DNA of 64,000 bases, from positions 1,116,001-1,180,000 of the forward strand of contig JADFUC010001346.1 of NCBI GenBank assembly GCA_019722365.1, in the 5' to 3' direction. This document shows positions 37,001 to 49,060 of this stretch, piece by piece. The stretch is from Lithospermum erythrorhizon (lineage: Eukaryota > Streptophyta > Magnoliopsida > Boraginales > Boraginaceae). Numbering within the stretch: the stretch's first letter is position 1; the number at the start of each line of letters is the position of its first letter. The notes under the pieces were generated by a model. It was given only the letters and a program-made list of their open reading frames with translations. It had not been told where the DNA came from and ran no database searches. The position numbers and the translations under genes were made by a program.

Positions 37001-37300
37001 ATTTCGGTTGGTAAAAGCGAGAATATTAAATAATAAGTGAACTTTGGAAACTTAAATGCGGTGTGGGTTCGGAGATTCTTCGAGTGGCCGGTGGTGTGGA
37101 GTTCAAGTCACCTTAGTGCTTGAATTTAAATATTAAGTGGTTTGAAGAGAGGAAGCTCGTCCACACAGGTTAGAGGCCACGTTGCTTGATTAAAACCATA
37201 AGTGGTGGGGATAGAGACCTCGAGGAACCAGAAGCCGATAGTGTGGCGGGTTTCACACTTTTTTAAAGTTCTTGAGATAGAGCTAGGATACAAGTCATTA
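37000..37300 (+). mobile_element. SINE-like copy 1
   Basis: Shares with copy 2 (39335-39620) a 21-base identical stretch at 37052-37072 that ends in a tRNA B-box-like GGGTTCGG, preceded at about 45-50 bases by a GGTAAAA string resembling a tRNA-derived A-box region. A downstream GTGGTTT(G/A)AAG block is shared as well. Its own A-box is poor, so this call depends on copy 2. Confidence 0.4.
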
Positions 37301-37847
37301 GTCCCCAAATATAAATTCAAAGATTGTATTTTTAATTCACTTGACTAATAGAATGAAAATTGAATTAAAATCAAAATTATGCATATCAATTATTAATTAA
37401 TTACCATATCTGGATAGATTCTTGAGTGTCAATAATGAGTGCAGTCGATGCGATTAATATTTCGAGTGAGCGCACACTTTGTTGAGATCGTGACATCTCT
37501 TGTTTTTGTTTATATACTATCCAATTAAACATAAAAAAACCGAACATATATTAGGATCATTATGAAATACTCATTATTATGGAAATTGTCACACAAACTG
37601 TAAGATGCGATCCAATTACCTATCATCTGATTTTTTGAAATATATATACTTAATCCCACATTTAAAGACGGAGTATTATTCTTGTTTTAATTTATTTAGG
37701 CAAATGTGTTACATGTAAAATATGTTGTGGCATCATAAAACTGCCATAACATTATATTGATTTCAACCCCAAAGAACAAGCTAACTGCATGCATGTCACC
37801 AAGCTAATAATAAGCCATATGCTTATTATGTCTAGCTAGACAATCAA
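37301..37847. other. AT-rich 3' flank of the glutaredoxin locus
   Basis: No gene is recognised. It contains a one-mismatch relative of the 9-bp word (GACGGAGTA near 37668). Confidence 0.5.
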
Positions 37848-38172
37848 TTAAAGCCATAGAGCACCAGCATCTTTGAGCATCTTCTTGAGTGAGCCATTGA
37901 GAAGAAGTGTCATGACATTGTTGGAAGACCCTACAAATTTACCTCCGATGAACACCGCCGGCACCGAGGGATTGCACCCTAGTCTGATCAATGCATGCTC
38001 AATTTCTACCCCATTGTTATTGATCATGAATTGTTCATCAAGCTCGTAGACCATATATAGGGCTCACTCCTAGATCGTAAAACAGCCTCTTAATAGCATG
38101 GCTCATGCAACAAGAGCTCTTGCTGAATATCACCACTGCATTCTTTGATGCCATGCTTGCTATACTATCCAT
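37848..38172 (-). pseudogene. CC-type glutaredoxin (ROXY class) with a frameshift
   Basis: Land-plant class III glutaredoxins bind TGA bZIP factors and regulate nitrate, defence and floral genes. The minus-strand frame from the ATG at 38172 begins [20 protein letters not shown] and carries the active site CCMS. It continues to LGVSPI, then reads into a stop at 38040-38038. The remainder, from about 38048 to the TAG at 37850-37848, is in another frame: [37 protein letters not shown] and the C-terminal ALWL that class III members use to contact TGA factors. The break sits at an alternating TATATATGG around 38048-38058 and equals +1 (or +4) bases. All other family landmarks are present and in order, about 100 residues in total. 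It is a pseudogene as written; an assembly slip at the TA repeat is an alternative. Confidence 0.8.
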
Positions 38173-39334
38173 ATTAATATTTAATAATATACATAGAGTA
38201 CGAAAGAGTGCAACGTAAATTTCCAAAAATTGGAGCAATCCAGAATATATATATATATATATATGTGAGTTGCTAAGGCAATTACTGTTAGATGTAGTAT
38301 AACCCTGGGATATGTCAGGTATTTATATTAAGGGAACAATTTAACTAATTCATCAACTGGAGATTATAGATTGTTGGTTTCGTCTTCTCTTTTTCTTTTA
38401 TTTGGAAAGCCACAAGAACGAGATGAAAAGTTGATATATATGATTCCTTAGCTTGTGGTTTTTGGCGTATGGATGGCATTGTTAGATCTCATATATATTC
38501 GTCACATCGTATCAGATAGAATTGCTAGGCTGATCCTTTATTTTGTTATTTAATTTCTACAATTGATGACGTTATTATGTATATGTTAGGGGAGGGTATG
38601 AATTGAAACTATAATAAAAAGGATTACTCATCATAAGAATGCATGGGTGTTTGATCTCATATATGTATTGATACATTTTGAACGAACATATATACGATAC
38701 GTTATTATTATATATTTACTCTTTAATTTATTAAAAGTTCAATATATATTCTCCAATAATCTTAGCCCTCATCAATATCCTCCAAACTTGAAGTGTATCT
38801 ACGGACCAGGAGCCAATTTGTTTACGTCGAGACAATAATTACCGATATAGTCAAATATGATGTTGTGTACTTTCAATTCGTCTCACAACATAATAGTTTA
38901 ATCTCTGATAATGTTATAAATATTGCACAACACATTTCCTACATATTTGGGCATAAATAAACGCATGGGCGAGATATATAGATAATGAAGCATTTAATAA
39001 CGTGCCAATAATCTGATATTTGTAACGTTATCGGTAAATTCTTATGTTAATAGATTATCGAGGATGAAAATATATGAAAAACTTGAAAAATTACATTTTG
39101 CATAACAATATCTCATATTCAATAGGACTATTACACTATCTTAACTTAGTTCTCTGGGTTGTTGCCGCACAATGGCGTTGAGAGGAGGTCAGGATCGAAT
39201 CTAAAACTTGATCCTTGAACCTCCTCTCTCATTCTGAGATACGTCTTCCTAATTTTTTTTGGATTTACGGGGTATGAGGCGGTATTAGGTGGGGCAGGTC
39301 ATTATAAAAGGTTTCACGCTATCTTGGATTTGCT
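38173..39334. other. Upstream region of the glutaredoxin and AT-rich spacer
   Basis: Holds an (AT)n tract at about 38247-38264, some 75 bp before the glutaredoxin ATG. The rest is AT-rich with no recognised gene. Confidence 0.5.
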
Positions 39335-39620
39335 CCACAGGCGTAGCTCAGGCGGTAAAAAGAGGCTTGAATCTTTGAAATGTGAAGCACACCAGTTTTA
39401 AATGCGGTGTGGGTTCGGTCGGCAAGTGGAAGGAATATCGAAGTGGTTTAAAGGGAAGGTTTCGAGTCGCCTAGCTAGTTGAGGCGCGACCACTTGATTC
39501 TTAACTGCGTGTAGGTTTCCCGAGTCGTTGGTAGCGTATTGCGCTTGATTGGGAGGCACGGCCTTGAATAATAAAGGATCAAAATCTTGAGATTTTTAGG
39601 TGGATTAGATAGACTGGAGA
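39335..39620 (+). mobile_element. SINE-like copy 2 with tRNA-type A and B boxes
   Basis: GTAGCTCAGGCGGTAAAA at 39343-39360 matches the tRNA A-box pattern well, and GGTTCGGTC at 39412-39420 matches the B-box. Their spacing (about 60 bases) suits an internal RNA polymerase III promoter, as in tRNA-derived plant SINEs. The 3' end and target duplication are not clear. Confidence 0.5.
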
Positions 39621-40640
39621 AATGAGCTACATTCAGTGAACGAACTGGAAATACAATCGACTCATAAGATTGTATTCCGATCAAATGCTAAAGCATCCTA
39701 CCTAGCTCGATCTCAGAATCTTTATTCAAGATTTTATTTTCGCACATTGTTTTATTCTGAAAATAAAGCTGGCCGGATGGTGAGACCTATAATAAAGATT
39801 CAATTCGTCATCGATTGGGATATTGATGGGCAAATTGGGAATTGTACTATATAATACTACCACCATTTCAAATTCAATTTAGGCTAATTTTCGTTTGTCT
39901 CACAGTAGTGCGTAGTTCGATTTGGGCCGGGTTTGGCCTTATTTTAGCCGTCCAGAAGCGTGACTGATTTTAAAATGTCAAAGTATAACCGACTCGTCAA
40001 ATATATAAACCATGCGGTTGTTGATATTTCGCGGTTTTGGTTTGGACCGTTTGACAACTACTAATTAAAATAATATTTATTCTTTTTAAGAAAGAAAGTC
40101 AACACAAATCACTAATATTTAATTCTTACACTCCATGTAATGAGCGAAAAATATTCAAAAATTTAATGTGAAGTAAAATAAATCGAATGAAACTCTAAAA
40201 GCTGAAAATAAATATAAATTAGTAGTTACGACCCGATTCAATATATAGGGGTTAATTCATTAGGTTTATACTTTATAGTTTATACTCCACATATTATTTA
40301 ACTAATAATGTTATTTAATATGTTTGGTATTTAAATAATGGTCGGTTCGGTTTGTGGCGGGGTATTAAATGGAAAATCAAAACCAAACCAATTAAAAATT
40401 AACATAAAAAGTCAAAATCAAAAACCAAACTAAATATTTGAAAATTTGTCGCCAACGAGTTCGGATTCGGTTTGGTTTGGGCGGTTTTGACTCTGTGACC
40501 CTACCTTATCTTATGTATTTTATTTTTAAATGTGTTCGCCGATGTTTTGATTCTTGCTCTTTATGCACTTACTAAAAGTATTTACTCCCACAGTATGCGT
40601 TGCAAACATAAATTCATTATAAAATGCGAAAAGGCTATTT
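39621..40640. other. AT-rich intergenic region
   Basis: No gene recognised. Strings such as TCGGTTTGG and its reverse are scattered here (39900-40500), suggesting old repeat sequence, but I cannot name the family. Confidence 0.4.
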
Positions 40641-41520
40641 TACCCTTAAACTTTTCTTAAACATAACAATTAAAAATAAGAATACATTTTAAAATATTTT
40701 AAAACAATTAAAAATAAAACAAGTAAAAATATACCCACGCTACACTTTTTTAAAACACCCCACTCCTACTCCTACGGCCTACCCCACAACCCCCTACACC
40801 CCCTCTTCCCACTCCCCCACCCCTATCCCCACCGAACAATCATTGTTAAACCACAGTCAAACGGCCCCACCCCACAACCCCAACCAGCAAACCTGCACCA
40901 CAGACATGTACCAGAATTGCAACCAAACCCACCCATGTCCACCAAACCGCACCAGAACAAGAAGCCAAAGCTCCATCATCTAAACAAACATAAAATTATA
41001 AAGCCAAGAGATTATCATCTAAACAAACATAAAATTAACAAATGAAATATAATGTTTAGAGTACTAAAATTAGCACATATCATCTCTGCCCATTTCTGAT
41101 TGGTATATACAATGAACACAAAGAAGCACATGAGAACTTGTGCACTGTCCCAAATAACATATGTTTCACCGTTCCCCAATTTTTTTATTCACCCATTATC
41201 AATATTGAATATAGATGGATCGATGTCCCAAATAACAAATCAAATATTCCATGCATTCTGTTGGCACATAACTGATTAATTGTATGTGGTGTGGGGGTAG
41301 GGGTAGGGGTGGGGTGATGGGGGTGGGGAGTGGAGGCTATGGATTTTAGGACCGGGGGTGTAACCAGTTAAGGTGGGTGAGGGGCCTATGTGGCAGTGTG
41401 GGGGCTGGGGAGGGTGATGGTTGTGGGGTTTATTTGTATTTATTATAAAATATTTTTATATATTAAATTATTTCAAAATGTACCCTTATTTTTAAATATA
41501 ATATTTATTTCGTTTAAATT
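40640..41520. mobile_element. Fold-back element with C-rich left and G-rich right arm
   Basis: The left outer arm (AAAAATAAGAATACATTTTA, near 40670) is inverted at the right end (AAAATGTACCCTTATTTTTA, near 41476-41495). Inside these, the left arm is very C-rich on the plus strand (40735-40935, many ACCCC-type repeats) and the right arm is correspondingly G-rich (41288-41430). The centre includes a 24-bp direct tandem (TCATCTAAACAAACATAAAA, twice, about 40977-41037). It has no coding capacity and an unclear target duplication. Confidence 0.55.
41292..41328 (+). other. Potential G-quadruplex tract
   Basis: GGGGGTAGGGGTAGGGGTGGGG followed by GATGGGGGTGGGGAG offers at least four, and up to six, G-runs of four or more with loops of one to three bases. 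It lies in the right arm of the fold-back element; the left arm's C-rich strand is the complementary type. Confidence 0.7.
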
Positions 41521-42865
41521 TCTTGATAAGCCAAGAGTCGAAAGAATGCTTTTATTAAGGAGTTGGGAATAATATTACTAACATATCCTAAAATTATTTT
41601 ATAAAAATAATTTATTGAGATTGATCATGAAAATGAAAAGTAATTTATTGAGGGGCAAAATGTAAAAGATAAATAAAGTTCTTTTGGAAATACCTATGAT
41701 CGAATAAAAGGAAAAGAATTTTTCTTCTGTGATCGATAGAATTGGGACGGAGGAATATTCAAGTAAGTTGTAATTAAGAGTAATATAATCCCATTTAACA
41801 TTTTTAATAAATTTATATATTGATAAATGTGTAAAATTAGGCGCACCGAGGACATTTGAGATAAGAAAATAGTTTAGGGAAGCGAGCAGACGAAGAGAAA
41901 TATAGAAGGCGAAACCCAGACCAGGCGAAGCTTTGCAGGGGAGCAAACGACAAATTAGCCTTAATTTAACCGTTTAACTATTGACTTATTAAAACCTTAT
42001 TTTTTATCCCATTTTTTTTTTTTTGATAGCTAGATAATATAAGAAAATAATATTTTGAGACAAGCCATCATGGCTAGAACAGCGGACAAAAACTTACTAA
42101 AATAAAGATTAAACATGACATAAAATAAAGAAAGTTTATTATAACAGTTGATATTAATGTCGTCTTAAACATGAAACTCAGCAAGTGCTATAATCTTTTT
42201 CTGGACTCAAAAACTCCACATAGTACTAACCAAAGATATTAACCCATATATAAAAAATTTAGGATGACACAATTTAAAAAGTTAATTTGGAAATAAAATA
42301 TAACGTTGAAAACAAACAAGAGATATACTTACCAAATCCTTATATATCAATTTCGGAGGAAAAAACTCTATCAAATACTCTCCTTTATTAAGATATACTG
42401 TATATGAGTTTTCGGAATAAATGAAATATTTTATCAAATACTTTTCTTTATTAACTAATGAATTTATGTCCTTTTACAATATACATAGTATTTTAGAAAC
42501 AGAATGGTAAAAAAATATGTTAACTCGTGCAAGATTTCCATTGCTGAATAATAGCTACAATAGTAACAAGACAGAACTTTGCAATTTTTCCTACATTTAA
42601 TTGTGGATCAGGTCCACATAATTAGAATTCCTCCACGAAACATCCAAGCAAGCCAAAAGAAAGGGCCAGAAATATGTTCTGCTAGCTGGCTATGCTTTTC
42701 ATCAAGCATGGGTTTTCACTTACTCTATCTGTTCCGAAAGAGGAATAATAATACATATAGTGCAACGACGACTTATGGAGATCGAATTTTTATGTATACT
42801 AAGTAGAATTCTTAATTGTGGCTTTTGTATATATGCTTATATATATATATATATATATATATATA

Positions 42866-42899
<34 letters not shown>

Positions 42900-43686
42900 T
42901 AATGCGATACCAAGAACCAAATCTTCGTTTATGTTGTAACAATTCATACATGTGCTTAAAAGATCCCTTCTACCTTGTAATTTACTTTTGCTGGCTCATT
43001 TTTAAAAATTTTGTTCCCCATTGTCGTATGAAGCGAAAGATTTTATATTATTTGGGATTGGATCTAATGAAATAAATTAAATTGACTCCCTTAACATTAT
43101 AAACTTTTTTTTTGTGATGGGTAGTAGGCGATAAGCTTTTTAGATTTCGTTGCAGATGGTCGAAAATAATCTTTCTATTATCACATATATAAAGTTATAT
43201 ATGTACTATCCAACCCTATTTATCTCACTTAAATGAAAGTATTTTTAAAAATATTAAAATGTGAAATTTGAAAATGTAAGGTAAGATCAAATGTCAAATA
43301 GCGATAATGAAGACAACCTGCATGCCCATTTTACATATATCCTTCATGCACATTCATTTTAGTTCCCTGCTGATAGATGAATCTTATCATCAAATATAGC
43401 TTCCCTGGGCATCCAAGCTAGCTACCTAGCTCTCCCCTTTCTTCTTGTGGTTCCTCTCTTATCATGAACTGAGAAAGTAATAACAGCCTTTGCCTTCTCG
43501 CTTATAAACATATATAATACTCCTTACACGCACTCCATATATACAAATCTCTAAATTCATCAAGTTTGATGAAGCGATATATAGCTAATAATAAGCCAAC
43601 GTCACGCTAGTTCTAACTAATTAATCCATATAATTTGAGTTTAAAAAAATAAATTAAATATTACACATCAACCGCGACGCTATATG
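41521..43686. other. AT-rich intergenic region with microsatellites
   Basis: No gene recognised. A reverse Stowaway-like end (GGGACGGAGGAATATT) lies near 41744, and two (AT)n tracts lie at 42840-42863 and 42869-42895. Confidence 0.5.
42838..42896. repeat. (AT)n microsatellite, two tracts
   Basis: Two AT runs separated by ACTT. They create a false isoleucine/tyrosine-rich open frame on the plus strand. Confidence 0.95.
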
Positions 43687-46670
43687 TTGAAGGGGGCCGT
43701 TTTGGCGTTTATAAATGCAGGTCAAAGCGGCCGCAGGGGGCCAGCCGTTTGTATTGGAAGAAAGACATGCGTACGTTTAGGCGGATTGCAGTAGTTACGA
43801 TTAGATTTGAGGTGGTTTTGAGGCTTTTTTTTTCAGGGTTGGAATATTCTATTGGGATTATACATTTTAAGCTATAAATCTCTTGAGTTGTTTGTGAATT
43901 TTATTAATCACATAAATCTTTGGAATAGAGAAATAATCATCCTATAAGAATGGGTTTATAATATTCTTGAAGGCAATATCTTTTGTTTTTGGTAGGCTTA
44001 TGGTTAAGTTGCTTTGGGTATATGAAGTAACTCAACGTTGATTCTATTTAGTGAAGTAGAGGCATGCTTGATCCTTTGGAGTTGATGTTAGATTATACAG
44101 TGGCTTTTCGCGTTGAAGGAAACTTGTATAAATCTTTTGTGTGTCTGTTTAATTTCGCTTTAAATTCATTTCTTTTTGTTGAAGTTGCTTTAAACTCGAA
44201 AAGAGAATTTATGGATCTTTAAATTCTAACAATTGATATGGAGCTTAGTTGAGGAGTTTAGAGTGTGGTTGGGAAAGCGAGAAGGAATTGTGACCGTGAT
44301 GTAGAAATTCATTGGGTGATTTTCACATTAGAAGATGTGTGGAGGATTATACATGCATGAAGAGATTGCATAAAGCCATTGGGGGAGAAGCACAAAGGAA
44401 TATGAAGGATGATGAATGGATGGAAGCCCAAGCGGAGGCGTACTTAGGTGTGATCGGACCTTATGCGATAAAGGGAGCGTAGTTGCTAATGTTGCTGAAA
44501 CCGCCCTGAATGGGGTGAAATGAAGGCTTTGTAACGTGCATGTGAGAAACCTTATGCACCCGAAATAATAGGTCCTTACCAAGAAAGAAATTGTTTTCAC
44601 ACCAGAGATATTTCCAGATGGCCTTTTTATACTTGAGACGTGAGCGATTTTGATAGCATTATCAATCAATTGTCGATGGTAGATGTTAATGTTGATGATG
44701 AGATCTGAAGACTGGAATTGGCATCGTTAGAAAGTTGGGGCCGATGAGGGCGGTAGTGCATGGAAGTATTAACATGGTTGAACTCGGGAATTGGTTGGCG
44801 TATGTGCAGGGAGTGCGTAAGCTTTTATATAGGTGAAAAGATGTGCTAAAGGGTTTTGCATTAAGTGCGAGGAAGAGAGAGAAAGAGCAGGAAGCAGGAG
44901 GTTTTGGGAAACATTGGAAGAATCGCGAGTAGAGGAAGAGGTAATTTTGATCTTGTCTGGGGTTAGAGGCGAGCCAGGTCACGTGAAGAGAGCCTATAGC
45001 TCCACTGATTGATACTTTCGTATTCAGGTGATCGATTATTCAGCGTTTTGGTTGTATGCTTGTGAATGCTTTCGTTGATTAACGAGATACAATGAATTAC
45101 GGAAGAAATCACTATATTATACGTAGCAGGGGGGATATAATGGTAAATTATATTTACAGGAATTATAGAGGCTGTTAAATTAACGTGGTGAGCAGGTTGG
45201 ATGTAAGTAAGTATGAGGAAATGTAATAGGGAAGGGATTTAATTTCGATTTGGGTTAGTGCGTGATGATGGTTATCGGGCAGCTTTCGAAGGCGATGGCT
45301 GGAAGGTTCGGGGCGATGAAAGGTAATAGCAAAGGGCGAGAAGTTAGGTACTCATGCTTGGTTACCGAGGTTGAATAGAGGATGCAGGTCTGACCCGGTG
45401 AGATTCGACATGGGAGTTTCTATGAAATAGATAGAATTATCGTTGGTAAAATTCACTGATACGGATGTGGCGAGAGGTTACCGGAGGTTCGATGGCTGTC
45501 TGAGTAGCGTTGCATTGAAAGTCGAGAAGAGTACCCCAGCGGCGAGGAATATGTCACTTCATTTTGGTGATGAGTTCGAGTCGAGAAGGAACTTTGGGGA
45601 ATGATCTGACTAGTTACGTGTTGCATGAATAAATCCGAGTTAGCGGGCGTAATTTTAAAAGCCGCGGTGAGAGGTATTCCCGACCTCTGATTATTTTTGC
45701 TTAAGCATTTGAAGGGTGTTCGATCAAGCAGAGGGTCAATGATTTAGATCAAAGCAATTAGTCAGCGTGGAGGAAGGCGGAGAGAGAATTAGATTTGTTA
45801 ATGACCGATCAAGCAGGAGGTTTTTCAGGTGCACAGGTTGAGAATCAAGAGGAGCAAAAGGCAGGCTGTGATGATTGTCTGAATGAGAGAAAAGTCCAGG
45901 GGCGGGGGAGGAAGTAATGGCATTCTAGATTCTCTTCGGTAGTCGAGTTGGTGTCATTAGGAGATGTTAAGGATTGGAAAAGAAGGTATTGAAGTTGGGA
46001 TGGGAGGAGGAGGAACTTTTGGTGGGGAGTTCATGGATGATGAACTTAAGGAAGGCATTCTTGGCTTGAAGATGGTGATCAAATGTTTTCAGTGGGAGAT
46101 TGTTAGTGAAGCCATTTTTTGGCGTTTAAGTGCAGTCCAAATGGCTCCATGATGGCCTCGAGAATTTGGAAAATCGATTTTCAACTTTGGAAAGAAAAGG
46201 CCCAAATAACGAGGCTGCATTTTGGGGGTACATTGAGTGAGGGCCGTTACGATCGATTTGGTTTGAGCTTTTTCGAGTTCCGGAATATTCTAAGCTAGGT
46301 TATTTCTTTTGCTATAAATCTTAGGTTAACTTATGAGTTTGTTAAATGAACAAATGCTAGAATAAAAATAATCGTCACAGAAGAATATTAGTTACATAAT
46401 GTGCTTGAAGAGAAAGCGTAGCACCACTGAAGGCAGAGACATGTGGTTGAGATTTTTCGGTATAAGAAAATACTCGACATAGATTTATAAATTTAGTGGT
46501 AGAGGCATGGCGATCTTGAAGTTGATAGTGGATTACTGTGGCCGGTAACAATGCGTGCCTTTTATTGAAGGGAACTTATATAAAATCTTTTTGTGTTTAA
46601 ATTCGTGTAAATAGTTTTTATTGATTGATTTAAAGCTTGAAAGGTGTTAGGAGAATCTTAAATCATGTGA
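43687..46670 (+). mobile_element. Decayed, short Copia-type LTR retrotransposon
   Basis: Two related flanking segments, about 43687-44231 and 46150-46670, share in order GGAATATTCT, GCTATAAATCT, GTAGAGGCATG, a TATAAA(A)TCTTTTTGTGT block and a T-rich tail. They are diverged LTRs. Just inside the left LTR, ATTGATATGGAGCTTA (near 44232-44247) resembles a degraded primer-binding site for initiator tRNA-Met. The ~1.9-kb interior carries broken gag-like sequence (KDDEWMEAQAEAYLG, near 44405) and a pol-like segment (DDGYRAAFEGDGWKVRGDER, near 45264). Both resemble plant Ty1/Copia proteins but are full of stops and shifts. The interior is far too short for a full element. It is an old, inactive copy. 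Confidence 0.55.
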
Positions 46671-47940
46671 TACATACGGATTAGAAATAGAAAATTAATA
46701 ATGTTTTGCCAAGGATACATACAAAAATGGGCTTTGGGATAAAGGAGGGCCAAGTATGGGACATTGAGATACCCCTATTGGCTACTTACTTTCTGCCACG
46801 TACTTCTTCCCTGTAAAGTTGCTCAGGCCGCAGCCGTATACTACGAAACTTAACATTCAAATTTCTCAAATTATCTATGCAATTTCTATTATATCATTAA
46901 TTACATACATATGCCTACATACATGAACAATTTCTAAATTCATGTGGAGTATAACAATTGGTTGATTTTATTTGTATACGCTACTTTATTTAAATGTATA
47001 CAGATAATAATGTCTTTGTATATATTCAAAACAATTAACGTCTGACATCTTACGAATAATATACGTAGATAACTTAATAAATGTGCTAACTGCTCTTGTA
47101 ACCAAAATTAACGAAAAGAAAAAATTAAATAGTATTGTAGATAAAATTATGCTCGATCTTTCGAGACTGCCATTCTTTCGAGACTGTCATTTTACTAAGT
47201 GTGAAGAATTTAACTAAAAGGAAAAATAGGAGATAAAGAATATGTATGTATATTATATAGTGGACCATATGCATACGTCTTTTTTTTTTTGTGAAATATT
47301 CTTTTGTATTTATGTATTAATGTATTATGGACCTCATGCCCAATAATATGTGTATCTGCTTAGCTTTCCTGTACGGCCATTGATCGAATTTGCAGTGAAT
47401 CCATTGGTGAAAGCTACTTAGCTTATTTTTATTGCAATTATACAGACAAAATATTCTTTTGCAGGACAACTTTGATCAATAAGATTTCATGGCATCATTT
47501 TTGCCTTTTTGGTTAGCTACTTACTAAAGATAATGGATTCTTCATAATAAATGCTTTTATTTTGCTCTCAGCTTCATAAAACTGTGTTATGTAAGCTTAA
47601 CTTGCAACTGAAATTCTTTTGTGAAAACGCCATCAAACATAACCTATATATATCTTTTGACATATATATCATACATATATGCATAAATATTCTTCTTGTT
47701 CATCGCTTTCCACTATGTGGATTTATTCGAATCTGGTTATTATGGAGTGAAAAGAGGTCCCAATTGGATAAATACAACTATTTTTCCTATTCATCAGATT
47801 CGTCGTCCTTGGATTTGAGAAGGAGTACGTCGAAAAGATGGCCGATTATTATATGCATATATATGCATGCCTAAAGAATAATTAATTTGATAAGAAACTT
47901 GTGTTATATGAATATATAGCTAAACTTGATACTCAAATAA
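46671..47940. other. AT-rich region, no gene recognised
   Basis: No clear element or exon. A plus-strand open frame at 47551-47874 has no recognisable similarity and no coding-like composition. Confidence 0.45.
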
Positions 47941-49060
47941 TGATAAAAGAAAGGAGGGGGAATAGATTTTATTAATTGATATCGAATATATTCACAGTCT
48001 GCGCATTTATAAGGCTTGAATCTGATACGTATAGTGAAATATTTGAAACGGTAAACAAGTAGGGTAATTTCTTTAAATTGATCCGTCTCACTGCTTGCAG
48101 CGAGATGACTGGTGTGCGAGGCGAGGAATATCCGTTATTCCGATACTTGACTTACACTTGGATTCAACGGAATATGACCGTTAAAGGCACCGTTTTTGGG
48201 ACAAAACACCGGTGAAGAGAAAAAAAGTAAATATACATAATATACACAGCGTAAAATGTTCTTTAAATTAAAATCTTAATAGGCGAATTGGGACAAAACC
48301 ATGATTAAAGGAAAAGAAATGCAAATGGCATCTTAACTCACCATGACGGAATCAACGACATTTTAAGTCGGCGTATTTCCATACTTTTGGATAATTTCTC
48401 ACAAATGTTGAGATAGAGGGTGACTTAGTGATAATATATGCTTTAGATTTATCGCGTAGGCGAATTTGTTGAATGTCGATTCTTCTGAAGTGCGTCTGGA
48501 TCGAAATACAGTAATTATTTGTTGGATCATAGTAATAATATGGATATCTTTGGGATCTTAGTTATCCTACCAAATACATTAGCGACTTTATTCGGTATTT
48601 TATAATTTCTACGTTTGGATGATATTCTTTGATACAACTTTTTTTTGTATATGGCCCATAAAATACATGACTACTAGTAAGTAAATATCATTTATGCGAT
48701 CCTCGATAGAATCATATCAATATCATGCATTCATAAAGAGCCAATCTCCTATAAAATTTGAAATAGGTTCAAGGCTTGCCCATATATGGTACTTCAGGGA
48801 CCATATAACTCTTTGTATTTTCTCTTGGCATTAATGAATAATCATTCATATTTGAAAGTGATATCATAACTATTGAGATGTTCAACATGACTTATTCAAG
48901 GTATTGCATCTCAAATTCCTTTTCAAAGTTAAGAACTTTTGGATGCTTTCGGAGATTTGATAATATTGAAGTCAACAAATATAAATCTTCATTCTCACAA
49001 AATTTTATCTGATCAATACATGTAAATACGACGTCGGCCTTAGATCATTAAGTATAACCT
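47940..49060 (-). mobile_element. 3' end of a decayed Copia element (LTR plus end of pol), minus strand
   Basis: Read on the minus strand, 48290-47940 has an LTR layout: TATA box (CCTTATAAATGCG) and an AATAAAATC signal close behind. Immediately upstream, around 48240-48330, repeated GGTTTTGTCCC and AAGATTTTAAT strings match the region that precedes the polypurine tract in many plant Copia elements. Further upstream (48700-48950), short fragments resemble the end of the Copia reverse transcriptase and start of RNase H (for example VPEVPY followed by LFMNA). All frames are broken. A related LTR-like segment sits at 58270-58540. Confidence 0.45.

Noticed and set aside
39343..39420. Possible functional tRNA gene
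   Set aside because: A and B boxes are present, but the sequence cannot form a cloverleaf acceptor stem that I can see, and a related copy exists at 37 kb; SINE-like is the better reading.
42818..43075. Ile/Tyr-rich open frame
   Set aside because: It is translated (AT)n microsatellite.
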